This document shows positions 9,454 to 17,268 of a DNA stretch of 64,000 nucleotides, piece after piece. Location of the stretch: positions 1-64,000 of the forward strand of contig JAJFBF010000012.1 of the NCBI GenBank assembly GCA_020697295.1. Reading direction: 5' to 3'. The notes under the pieces were generated by a model. That model searched no databases. It had not been told where the DNA came from and saw nothing but the letters and a program-made list of their open reading frames with translations. The position numbers and the translations under genes were made by a program. Source of the stretch: Moraxellaceae bacterium (GTDB lineage: Bacteria; Pseudomonadota; Gammaproteobacteria; Pseudomonadales; Moraxellaceae). Numbering within the stretch: the stretch's first letter is position 1; the number at the start of each line of letters is the position of its first letter.

Positions 9454-10635
9454 TTACTTGGCCGGTGCCGCCGGCGCAGTGGCCGGGGCAGCGCCGAAGG
9501 GCACCGTCTTCACGGGCGTGCCGGGCGGGGCCTTCTGCAGGCCCTCCACGATCACCTGCTCGCCACCGGCAAGACCGCTTTCCACGATCCACTGGTCACC
9601 CTGTGCCGCGCCCACCTGCACCGGCTGCACCGCAACCTTGCCCTCCTTCACCACCATGACGAAGGCACCTTGCGGGCCGCGCTGCAAGGAGCGCTGCGGC
9701 ACCGTGATGGCGTTATCGGCTACAGCCTGGGCCAGGCGCACGCGTACATACATGCCGGGCAGCAAATCGCGGCCCGGATTGGGGAAGCGGGCGCGCAGGC
9801 TGACGCTACCGGTGGCGGGATCGACGGCCAGGTCGGAGAACAGCAACTGGCCCTTCTTTGGATACTCGCTGCCATCCTCCAGCAGAAGCGTGACCGCGGC
9901 CTCGCTGCCCGCGCGCTTGACCTTGCCGCTTTGCAGCGCCTGGCGCAGCTTGAGCAATTCCACGCTGGACTGAGTGAAGTTCACATACACGGGATCGAGC
10001 TGCTGTATCTGCGCCAGCGGCGTGGTCTCGCCCTGCCCCACCAGCGCGCCCTCGGTCACCAGGGCGCGGCCGATGCGGCCGGAAATGGGCGCGCGCACGG
10101 TCGCGAGCGCCAGGTTCAACTTGTGCAGCTGCTGGGTGGCGCGGGCAGCGGTCACATCGGCTTCTGCCTGGCGGGCGTTGGCCCGGGCAAGGTCATGATC
10201 CTGCTGGCTGATGAGCTTTTTGCCGACGAGGGCCTCGGCGCGCTCGGCCTGGGCACGGGTCTGGTCACGCTGCGCCTCGGCACGGGCCACGGCAGCGGCG
10301 GCATTGTCATAGGCGGCCTGGAAAGGGCGAGGATCGATCTGGAAGAGCACGTCGCCCTCCTTCACCTCGCTGCCCTCGGCAAACACGCGCTTGAGCACCA
10401 CGCCTGCCACCCGCGCCCGCACCTCGGCGGAGCGCACGGCCTCGAGACGGCCGGGCAGCTCACTGGTCAGGGCCAGCTCTCCGGGGCGTACCGTCACCAC
10501 CGACACTTCAGGCGGCGGCATGCCACCACCTGCGGGGCCGCCTTTGCCGGATTGCGGGTCGCCTCCGCAGGCCGCCAGCGCGAGAGCCAGCGCAAGGGTC
10601 AAAGGAAGGGCAAGGGAAATCCTGGTGCAAGGCAT
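9454..10635 (-). CDS. RND efflux periplasmic adaptor (membrane fusion protein) lipoprotein
   Basis: A 393-residue MFP of the AcrA/MexA type. ALALAACGG is a lipobox, so the mature protein is anchored by a lipidated cysteine. Residues about 50-65 (LPGRLEAVRSAEVRAR) start the first lipoyl half, a long alpha-helical hairpin rich in RAEAQRDQ follows, and TVRAPISGRIGRALV closes the lipoyl domain. A beta-barrel and membrane-proximal domain follow, with an Ala/Pro-rich tail. ATG 10635 is preceded by a good CGGAG; an upstream in-frame start (10683) lacks a signal-like sequence. It is first in the operon with the pump. Confidence 0.95.
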   Translation of the reverse strand: MPCTRISLALPLTLALALALAACGGDPQSGKGGPAGGGMPPPEVSVVTVRPGELALTSELPGRLEAVRSAEVRARVAGVVLKRVFAEGSEVKEGDVLFQIDPRPFQAAYDNAAAAVARAEAQRDQTRAQAERAEALVGKKLISQQDHDLARANARQAEADVTAARATQQLHKLNLALATVRAPISGRIGRALVTEGALVGQGETTPLAQIQQLDPVYVNFTQSSVELLKLRQALQSGKVKRAGSEAAVTLLLEDGSEYPKKGQLLFSDLAVDPATGSVSLRARFPNPGRDLLPGMYVRVRLAQAVADNAITVPQRSLQRGPQGAFVMVVKEGKVAVQPVQVGAAQGDQWIVESGLAGGEQVIVEGLQKAPPGTPVKTVPFGAAPATAPAAPAK

Positions 10636-10935
10636 GGAAGTGCTCCGGAGGGTCGAGCAGCGGTGGCGACGGCCACGCTGCAAGAGCGGCCCGGCCCGCG
10701 AACTACCTCGTTGGGAAGGGTCGCGCGCGAACAGGCCGTCTAGAAGAAACGGGACGCTAGCAGCATCCCTGTTTTAAAAAAAGCGTACCCCGGGGCCGGC
10801 AGGAAGGGGACAAGGGCTGCCAGGCACATGGCAGAACCCAGCCAGAAGGAACGCCGCCCCCTGCCAGGCCCAGGATGAAGAAAACGGGGCCGGGGGCCAT
10901 GTGGGACCGCTCGGTACCCGGGACCTGGCCCGGGC
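10636..10935. other. Intergenic region upstream of the efflux operon
   Basis: These 300 bases have no convincing gene. A 6-bp inverted repeat CTGCCA-N6-TGGCAG lies near 10828-10845, and a CCCGGG-N6-CCCGGG hairpin near 10918-10935 just past the PCu(A)C stop. A seven-base A run near 10775-10781 (T on the minus strand) may belong to a PCu(A)C terminator or to the efflux promoter. I could not place a promoter with confidence. Confidence 0.4.
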
Positions 10936-11463
10936 TCAATGCCCGTGGTGGTGCGCGTGCGGATCCGCCGCCTCGACATCCACAGCCAACGGCCTCACCT
11001 CAGCATCGATGACGATCAGGCCAGCCTTGCGAAAGCGCAGCGTCAGCGGCACCCGTTCGCCCGGCTTGAGGGCGCGCTTCATGTTGATGAGCATGATATG
11101 GCGCCCCCCCGGCTGCAGGCGCAGCTCGGCATCCGGAGCCAGCTCCATGGTGGCCTCGCGGCGCATGCGCGTGAGGCCCTTTTCCTGGCGCATCTCATGG
11201 ATCTCGGCGACTTCGGCCACCGGGGTCTCCACCGCGACCAGGGTGTCGGCGCGCGAGCCGTTGCGCAGGACGAGATAGGCGGCGTTGTGGCGTGCCGCAG
11301 GAGGCGCCTCGGCGATCCAGGCCTCGCTCACGCGAGGGCCGCCGGCCACCGTGGCCGGGGCTATTTTCATCGCAGGGGCGGATGGCACCGGCACGGTCGC
11401 GGCAGGCCCTGCCACGACCATCCCCGGCAGGAGGAGCAGCAACGGCATCAGGGGTACATTCAT
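10936..11463 (-). CDS. Periplasmic copper chaperone, PCu(A)C family
   Basis: A 175-residue exported protein with an N-terminal signal (MNVPLMPLLLLLPGMVVAG). The PCu(A)C copper site is readable as HEMRQEKGLTRM followed by PGGRHIMLINM, the H-x-M pattern that binds Cu(I). The C-terminus HAHHHGH is an extra metal-binding tail. Such proteins deliver copper to cytochrome c oxidase subunit II. ATG 11463 follows a strong GGAGGAG; an upstream ATG at 11484 is less likely. The gene lies 33 bp after the SCO gene. Confidence 0.92.
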   Translation of the reverse strand: MNVPLMPLLLLLPGMVVAGPAATVPVPSAPAMKIAPATVAGGPRVSEAWIAEAPPAARHNAAYLVLRNGSRADTLVAVETPVAEVAEIHEMRQEKGLTRMRREATMELAPDAELRLQPGGRHIMLINMKRALKPGERVPLTLRFRKAGLIVIDAEVRPLAVDVEAADPHAHHHGH

Positions 11464-11496
11464 CCAGTGACTCCTCCGGGGCAATGGGGCAGCAGG

Positions 11497-12126
11497 TCAG
11501 CGGAACAAGCTGCGATCGGCAGCCTGCAACAAACGTACATCGCCGGCGATCTCATCGGTACGCACGCGCGTATCGTAGAGCTTGCGCACATGGCCATTGC
11601 TGTCGATCAGGTAAATGTAATCACTGTGGGCAAAGCCGTAGCCGGCCGCGGAGCCGCTGTCCTCCTTGAGGTAAACCACGCCGTAGCGCGCCGCGACCGT
11701 GGCGATCTCGGCATCGTTGCCGGTGACTCCAATGAAATCCGGATGGAAGTGCTCCACGTAGCTCTTGATACCCGGCAGCTTGTCGCGGGCCGGGTCAAAG
11801 GACACGAACACCACCTGCACGCCTTCCGCATCCGCGCCCAGCGTCTTCACCACCTGGCGCAGCCGCGCCAGCACCAGCGGACAGACATCGGGACAGGAGG
11901 TGAAGCCGAAATTCAGCAGCACCACCTTGCCGCGCAGGCTGCGTGTATCCAGGGGTGCGCCCCGGCTGGACGGCAACACGAAATCGCCCCCCATGCGGGA
12001 ATTCACCGGCAGCAGTTCGAGCGCGCGCTGGCGCGCCTGCCACTCCAGGACCAGCAAAACAGCAATGACCAGTACGACAATGCCGGCAACGGGCAGGACC
12101 ACACGTTTTTGCAGCAGTGTTTTCAT
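11497..12126 (-). CDS. SCO1/SenC family copper chaperone
   Basis: A 209-residue protein with one N-terminal membrane anchor (about 11-28) and a periplasmic thioredoxin-like domain. FTSCPDVCPLVL gives the CxxxC copper/redox motif, and FAHSDYIYLID the distal histidine ligand. SCO proteins load or reduce the CuA site of cytochrome c oxidase with PCu(A)C. No oxidase genes are nearby, so this pair is a detached assembly module. The order slt, sco, pcuC on one strand with 18- and 33-bp gaps suggests cotranscription. Confidence 0.93.
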   Translation of the reverse strand: MKTLLQKRVVLPVAGIVVLVIAVLLVLEWQARQRALELLPVNSRMGGDFVLPSSRGAPLDTRSLRGKVVLLNFGFTSCPDVCPLVLARLRQVVKTLGADAEGVQVVFVSFDPARDKLPGIKSYVEHFHPDFIGVTGNDAEIATVAARYGVVYLKEDSGSAAGYGFAHSDYIYLIDSNGHVRKLYDTRVRTDEIAGDVRLLQAADRSLFR

Positions 12127-12144
12127 TTTTTTCTCTGCCCGGGC

Positions 12145-14091
12145 TCAGGGCCCCTCGATCGGCTTCGGGTTGCGCGGCGGGATGCTGCCGAGACGCGTCG
12201 CCAGCGGCACCCGCGCCTGCCCCAGGGTCATGCCGTAATGCACGGCGTTGGTCATGACCTTCTTCACGTAGTCACGGGTTTCGGCAAACGGAATGCTTTC
12301 GATATAGAGCGGCGCTTCCAGGTTGAGCTCGGGATGCTGCCATTCACGCGCCCGGCTCGGCCCCGCATTGTACCCCGCCGTGGCCAGCACCGGCTGGCTG
12401 GACAGGTTGTCCAGCACATGGCGCAGGTAGTAGGTGCCGAGGCGGACATTGACACCGGCATCGTTGACCATGCCCGGCTCATAGGGCAGGCCGACCTTGC
12501 CGGCCACCCAGCGCGCCGTGCCCGGCATCAGCTGCATGAGCCCGCCCGCGCCTACGCCGGAACGGGCGACGGAAACAAAGCGGCTTTCCTGGCGCATGAG
12601 GCCGAACACCCAAGCCTCGTCGAGGCCGGTCTGCTCGGAGTAGTCCTTCACGATGTCACGGTAGGGCGCCAGGTAGCGCAGCTCGTAGTTGTGCAGCGTT
12701 TTGGTGCGCTCGGCGGCATAGATGGCGCGGTCATACCAGCCCGCGTCGCGCGCCACCTCGGCGGCGGCCAGCAACAGCCGGTCGTCCGCGCCACGCAAGG
12801 CCCAGTTCCACTCCCGGACGGCCTCGAAGCGCAGGCCGATCTCGTTGAGCAGCAGTCCGCGCTGCAGCCCGGCATGGGCGGCCACGCGCCGGAAATCCTC
12901 GTCGATGACCTTGTAGAGCACCCGCGTCGGGCCCGCCACCGGCCCCAGCCGCTCACGCGCCAGCAGACCGTAGTAATCGTCGTCCAGGCTGAGGCCGGCA
13001 ATCAGGCGTTGCGCCTCGGCCTTGTTATCCCGCGCTTCGAGGGCGCGCGCCAGCCAGTACTGCCAGGCGCGCTCCTTCTGCTGCTCCGGCGCCATGAGCC
13101 GGATGCTGCTGGCGACGATATCCCAGTCCTGGTGCCGGATGGCGAGGCGCGTACGCCACTCCAGGGAATATTCGCTCCACTCGAGCTTGCCACTCTTCCT
13201 GAACCAGTCCTCGGCGCGCGGGTCGAGACGGAAGGCGGCCGTCGTGGCCAGGCGCCGCCAGGCATAGGACTCGACATCGGGCCCCAGCCGCGGCAACCAC
13301 TCCTGGAGGGCGGCATGGGCGGCATCGACATTGGAGCGCGCCAGGCGGGCGATGGCGAGTACCGCGAGTTCCTGCCGCAAGCGGCCATCGCCCCCGGCGG
13401 GAGACTTGAGCCAGGCAGTGGGACTGGAAACCGCCGTCTCGAGGGGCTTGGCGCCCAGCTCACTGCCCAGCCGCGCGGCCAGGCTGCGGGCGAGGCCCTG
13501 GGCGTTGTTCTCGAAGGCCAGGCGCAGACGGGCCCAGATATCATCGGTGGTGACCGTCCCGGTCGACAGCAACTGCTCCAGGACCGGGTCGCAAGGAGGC
13601 GGCAGGTCCTTGGCGGTGAACCACAGCAGGGCCCGTGCATTCGGCAGCGTGGTCTTGTCGCCCTGCGCCAGGCGGCCCTGGAGGTGGTAGCACAGGAGCT
13701 CGGTGGAGGGCGCATCGACCAGCAGGCGGTACTGCTCGCGAAACCGCGGCCAGTCGCCATTGCGGCCGAGCACGACCAGCCACTCGCCGCGCAGCTTCTC
13801 GGCCAGCCAGCTGCCCTGGTAATAGTTGAGGAAGGGCAGGAGCTGCTCGGGACCGACCTGGGACAGCTGCCGCGACAGCAGCCAGTAGCGCGGATAGATG
13901 CCCAGCGGGTCCCGCGACAGGGCCTCGGCGCGGGTCGCGACCTCCTTGAGGTCGCCCTTGCCGAGGGCCTCGCGGGCGGCCGTGAAATCGTCCTTGTTGT
14001 CCGCCCGGGCCACGGAGGCGGCCAGCAGGCAGAACAGGACGGCAATGAGCTTCTTCAAACTGCGGCTCTCCACTGACAAGGGGCGGAGCAT
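12145..14091 (-). CDS. slt: Soluble lytic murein transglycosylase (Slt70-like)
   Basis: A 648-residue periplasmic enzyme that cleaves glycan strands to 1,6-anhydro-muropeptides. A signal peptide (LKKLIAVLFCLLAASVARA) is followed by the long alpha-superhelical U and L domains and a C-terminal SLT domain. In that domain GLMRQESRF carries the catalytic glutamate, GLMQLMPGTA the substrate groove, and ATAGYNAGPSR the family signature. Length matches E. coli Slt. The annotated ATG lacks a clear ribosome site; a TTG at 14058 that starts exactly at LKKLIAV has GGAG about 9 bases upstream and may be the true start. Confidence 0.94.
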   Translation of the reverse strand: MLRPLSVESRSLKKLIAVLFCLLAASVARADNKDDFTAAREALGKGDLKEVATRAEALSRDPLGIYPRYWLLSRQLSQVGPEQLLPFLNYYQGSWLAEKLRGEWLVVLGRNGDWPRFREQYRLLVDAPSTELLCYHLQGRLAQGDKTTLPNARALLWFTAKDLPPPCDPVLEQLLSTGTVTTDDIWARLRLAFENNAQGLARSLAARLGSELGAKPLETAVSSPTAWLKSPAGGDGRLRQELAVLAIARLARSNVDAAHAALQEWLPRLGPDVESYAWRRLATTAAFRLDPRAEDWFRKSGKLEWSEYSLEWRTRLAIRHQDWDIVASSIRLMAPEQQKERAWQYWLARALEARDNKAEAQRLIAGLSLDDDYYGLLARERLGPVAGPTRVLYKVIDEDFRRVAAHAGLQRGLLLNEIGLRFEAVREWNWALRGADDRLLLAAAEVARDAGWYDRAIYAAERTKTLHNYELRYLAPYRDIVKDYSEQTGLDEAWVFGLMRQESRFVSVARSGVGAGGLMQLMPGTARWVAGKVGLPYEPGMVNDAGVNVRLGTYYLRHVLDNLSSQPVLATAGYNAGPSRAREWQHPELNLEAPLYIESIPFAETRDYVKKVMTNAVHYGMTLGQARVPLATRLGSIPPRNPKPIEGP

Positions 14092-14155
14092 ATAGCGCTC
14101 GCGGCCCGGGGAAAACCTCGGCTTTGTAGGGGGAAAGACCGTGCGTCCGGGTCGC

Positions 14156-14184
14156 TGTTACCCGGCCGGGGGCGCCGCTATAAT
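14156..14184 (+). promoter_or_regulatory. Candidate sigma-70 promoter of miaB
   Basis: A perfect TATAAT at 14179-14184, unusual in this GC-rich sequence, with a poor -35 (TGTTAC, 14156-14161) at 17-bp spacing. Transcription would start about 14191, leaving a 25-nt leader to miaB. The call rests mainly on the -10. Confidence 0.5.
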
Positions 14185-14215
14185 CGCCGGCCTTCGCAAA
14201 CACCCGTGCCCCACC

Positions 14216-15559
14216 ATGGCCAAGAAGCTCTATATCGAAACCCAGGGTTGCCAGATGAACGAGTACGACAGCTCGCGCATGGCCGACCTGCTGGGCGAGT
14301 CGCACGACCTGGAGCTGACCTCCGATCCGGCAGAAGCCGACGTGCTGCTGCTCAACACCTGCTCCATCCGCGAGAAGGCGCAGGAGAAGGTGTTCTCCGA
14401 GCTCGGCCGCTGGCGCAAGCTGAAAGAGGCCCGTCCCGATATCGTGATCGGCGTGGGCGGCTGCGTCGCCTCCCAGGAAGGCGCGGGCATCCAGAAGCGC
14501 GCACCCTTCGTCGACCTCGTCTTTGGCCCGCAAACCCTGCACCGCCTGCCCAAGATGCTGGACGCGCGCAAGAGCGGCAAGATCACCCTCGTCGACGTCA
14601 GCTTCCCCGAGATCGAGAAGTTCGACTACCTGCCCGAGCCCCGCGTCGAAGGCCACAAGGCCTTTGTCTCGATCATGGAAGGCTGCTCCAAGTACTGTAC
14701 CTTCTGCGTGGTGCCCTACACCCGCGGCGAGGAAGTGTCGCGCCCCTTCGATGATGTGATTGCAGAGGTGGCCGTGCTCGCTTCCAAGGGCGTGCGCGAA
14801 GTCACCCTGCTGGGCCAGAACGTCAACGGCTACCGCGGCGCCTTCCACGACGGCCGCATCTGCAGCTTTGCCGAACTGCTGCGCCATGTGGCCGCCGTGC
14901 CCGGCATCGGCCGCATCCGCTACACCACCTCGCATCCGCTGGAATTCAACGACGACCTCATCGCCGTCTACGCCGACACGCCGCAGCTGGTGTCGCACCT
15001 GCACCTGCCGGTGCAGTCCGGGGCCAACCGCGTGCTCGCCGGCATGAAGCGCAACCACACCGCCGCCGACTACCTCGAACGCATCCGCAAGCTGAAGGCG
15101 GTGCGTCCCGACATCCATATCTCCTCGGACTTCATCATCGGCTTCCCCGGCGAATCCGACAGCGACTTCGAAGAGACGATGAACCTGATCGCGGAGGTGG
15201 ATTTCGACCATTCCTACAGCTTCATCTACTCGAAACGCCCAGGCACGCCGGCGGCGGAAATGCCGGATGACACGCCGGACGAGATCAAGAAGCAGCGCCT
15301 GCAGATCCTCAAGGACCGCCTCACCGAGCACACGGCGCGCAAGACCCGCGCCATGCCGGGTACGCGCCAGCGCGTGCTGGTCGACCGCGTCTCCGAGCGC
15401 GAGCCCGGCCACCTGATCGGCATCTGCGAGAATACGCGCCTGGTGCATTTCCCCTGGCCGGACACGAGCCTGGTCGGAAAATTCGCCGAGGTCGACATCC
15501 TGGAGATGACCAGCATCAATGCCGTGCGCGCCGGCGCGCCGCTTTGGGTGGAAGCCTGA
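14216..15559 (+). CDS. miaB: tRNA-2-methylthio-N6-dimethylallyladenosine synthase MiaB
   Basis: A 447-residue radical-SAM methylthiotransferase that adds a 2-methylthio group to i6A37 of tRNAs reading UNN codons. The N-terminal UPF0004 domain carries the three auxiliary-cluster cysteines ([24 protein letters not shown]). CSKYCTFC is the radical-SAM CxxxCxxC motif, followed by [15 protein letters not shown]-terminal TRAM domain ends the protein. The start at 14216 ([12 protein letters not shown]) fits homologues; the frame extends upstream but without conservation. In many relatives phoH follows directly, but here about 4.5 kb intervenes. Confidence 0.97.
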   Translation: MAKKLYIETQGCQMNEYDSSRMADLLGESHDLELTSDPAEADVLLLNTCSIREKAQEKVFSELGRWRKLKEARPDIVIGVGGCVASQEGAGIQKRAPFVDLVFGPQTLHRLPKMLDARKSGKITLVDVSFPEIEKFDYLPEPRVEGHKAFVSIMEGCSKYCTFCVVPYTRGEEVSRPFDDVIAEVAVLASKGVREVTLLGQNVNGYRGAFHDGRICSFAELLRHVAAVPGIGRIRYTTSHPLEFNDDLIAVYADTPQLVSHLHLPVQSGANRVLAGMKRNHTAADYLERIRKLKAVRPDIHISSDFIIGFPGESDSDFEETMNLIAEVDFDHSYSFIYSKRPGTPAAEMPDDTPDEIKKQRLQILKDRLTEHTARKTRAMPGTRQRVLVDRVSEREPGHLIGICENTRLVHFPWPDTSLVGKFAEVDILEMTSINAVRAGAPLWVEA

Positions 15560-15715
15560 GACGAGGCCACTCTGGCCTCGAGTTCCCGGCCAGGCTCCGG
15601 CCGCCCGTCCCACCTGGCCCGTCAACGTACTGCCCGGCTCACCCGGCGCAGCGCTCATTCGCCGCCATCACCGCGCCATGGAAAGGATGCGCCCACATCC
15701 ATCAGCACCTGCCCA

Positions 15716-15752
15716 CCATGAAAAAAGCCCGCATCGCGGGCTTTTTTCATGG
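15716..15752. terminator. Bidirectional intrinsic terminator after miaB
   Basis: A perfect 17-bp inverted repeat with a 3-nt loop. The inner arms are GCCCGC and GCGGGC, the outer arms six A and six T flanked by CCATG and CATGG. It ends miaB (plus) and the convergent CrtC-like gene (minus, stop 11 bp away). A smaller hairpin with 8-bp arms CGAGGCCA and TGGCCTCG sits right after the miaB stop (15562-15580) and lacks a T run. Confidence 0.93.
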
Positions 15753-15762
15753 CTCAAGGCGG

Positions 15763-16755
15763 TCAGGTCACCACTGGAATCCCGTGCGCAGTATCGTCGG
15801 TGAGGATTTCAAACGCGGCACGGTGCGCCGTGCGCAACTGCAGCGGCTCCCTCCCCTTGCGCTCCAGCGTGAGCTCGCAGGCGGCGATCTTGGAGTTGAG
15901 GCAGGTGTGGCTGCCGCCGGGCGGGTTGTAATAGGTGAGCCCGACAAAATCCTGCGCCTGCGCGTGGATGCGACCGTGGATGCGCACATCGCGCAGCGTC
16001 GAATCGAATTGCCAGTCGAAATAGCGCCAGCTGCCATTCGCCCCGAAGGAACGCGCCAGCCCGTTGAGCCGGTACTCCTCCTGTCCCACGCGCAAGACCA
16101 GGATGGTCAGCGGCGGCGTCCACAACGGCCCCACCTTAAGCTTTGCCGTGATCGCCTCCAGGAAGGCATCGGGCGCGTTGTCAAAGCCGGCCACCTGGCC
16201 CCAGGCGTAGGTATCCGTGTGCTTGCCACCCCAGTTATGGTTTTCGCTGCCGACCCAGTTGTCGATGACCACGGTTTCTCCATCCACTTCCAGGGTGCCG
16301 GCAAAGCGCACCAGCGGGCGCGGCGTCACCGCCTTGGCCTTGGGAAAAGGCGAGGTGTAGAGATGTTCCGGCAGGAACACGAGCGGCGTACCGCCGTCCT
16401 CATAGCGCAGGTTCCAGCGCAGGGCATGAGGCGTCTGCACCTCGCCCTGGGCCTCGCCGCTCTTGAAGGTGGCGGCGCCGATCTGTACGCCCAGGCCCTC
16501 CTTCGAGAAAAAACAGGCGCTGATCGGCAACTCCGCCTTGCCGGCGCGGATACGTCCGGACTCGCCGTCAAAGTGGATGGCCCAGAGCTCGCCTATGGCT
16601 TTTTGTGGCTGCCCCGCAGGCGCAAAGATGGTGTAGCGCAGCCAGAAGCCTTCCTTGCGCGACGGGTGGTTGGCGCGCAGGAACCAGGACTCGTAATGGC
16701 CCTTGTCCTGTCCGGTCCGGTAGCGAACCCCCTGCCAGTGCGATAGCGCGTGCAT
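15763..16755 (-). CDS. CrtC-like (hydroxyneurosporene synthase/lipocalin-type) protein
   Basis: A 330-residue protein with the look of the CrtC-like superfamily: early WYESWF-like residues (HYESWFLRANHP), a central D-N-W-V-G-S-ENHNWGGKHTDTYAWGQ block and many beta-strand segments. True CrtC hydrates carotenoids, but no carotenoid genes are here, and relatives act on varied lipids or as Diels-Alderase-like enzymes, so the reaction is unknown. ATG 16755 has AGGAG about 7 bases upstream and lies 13 bp after the preceding gene. It is third in an operon with the GMC oxidoreductase and a small unknown protein. Confidence 0.65.
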   Translation of the reverse strand: MHALSHWQGVRYRTGQDKGHYESWFLRANHPSRKEGFWLRYTIFAPAGQPQKAIGELWAIHFDGESGRIRAGKAELPISACFFSKEGLGVQIGAATFKSGEAQGEVQTPHALRWNLRYEDGGTPLVFLPEHLYTSPFPKAKAVTPRPLVRFAGTLEVDGETVVIDNWVGSENHNWGGKHTDTYAWGQVAGFDNAPDAFLEAITAKLKVGPLWTPPLTILVLRVGQEEYRLNGLARSFGANGSWRYFDWQFDSTLRDVRIHGRIHAQAQDFVGLTYYNPPGGSHTCLNSKIAACELTLERKGREPLQLRTAHRAAFEILTDDTAHGIPVVT

Positions 16756-16768
16756 GCGAATCTCCTGC

Positions 16769-17209
16769 TCAGAAGCGGCCAAAGGCTTTTTCGGCACTGG
16801 CCAGCTTCACCGCCTTGAAGGGGAAGGCCAGCATCGAATCGCGATAGGCCACTTCGGCGTGGCCGGCAATGACGCCGTCACGGAACACGGTGAGCGGACA
16901 GGTCGTCATGGAGGTCACCAGATTGCGCAGGTCATAGGTCTTCTGGCCCGCGGCATGCATCTCGCCCAGCTCCGGGTGCACGAAATCCAGTACATAGGCC
17001 GGGCCCGTCAGCTGGATGGTCAGCGTGCCCGTCACCGGCAGCTCGACGCCCGCCAGCTTCGCAACGCCCCGGAACCGCCGCGGCGCGGTCAGGCGCAGCG
17101 GCGTCGCCGTGAAGGCGCGGATGGTGAAGCTGAATTCGCGCGGGCTTTTCTCGTCATCAAGTTGCAGCCAGCCACTCATGGTTTCCTCGATCACCATGCC
17201 CATGCCCAT
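16769..17209 (-). CDS. Hypothetical protein in the GMC oxidoreductase operon
   Basis: A 146-residue protein of unknown function, acidic to neutral, without a signal peptide or membrane helix. It reads as a beta-rich single domain (FSFTIRAF, TGTLTIQLTGPAYVLDFVH, then TYDLRNLVTSMTT and GHAEVAYRD). The layout faintly recalls the small beta domain attached to some cholesterol-oxidase-type GMC proteins; this is inference from memory. The start is one of several close ATGs; 17209 has AGGGG 7 bases upstream and 17203 is nearly as good. It lies 59 bp after the GMC gene and 13 bp before the CrtC-like gene. Confidence 0.6.
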   Translation of the reverse strand: MGMGMVIEETMSGWLQLDDEKSPREFSFTIRAFTATPLRLTAPRRFRGVAKLAGVELPVTGTLTIQLTGPAYVLDFVHPELGEMHAAGQKTYDLRNLVTSMTTCPLTVFRDGVIAGHAEVAYRDSMLAFPFKAVKLASAEKAFGRF

Positions 17210-17268
17210 TTCCTTTCCCCTTTTCATTGACATCAAAACGCCGCACCGCGGCATGAATATTCGCTGGC

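Noticed and set aside
13541-15658. Long minus-strand frame antisense to miaB
   Set aside because: It covers a certain gene on the other strand, is an effect of high GC, and has no recognisable motif.
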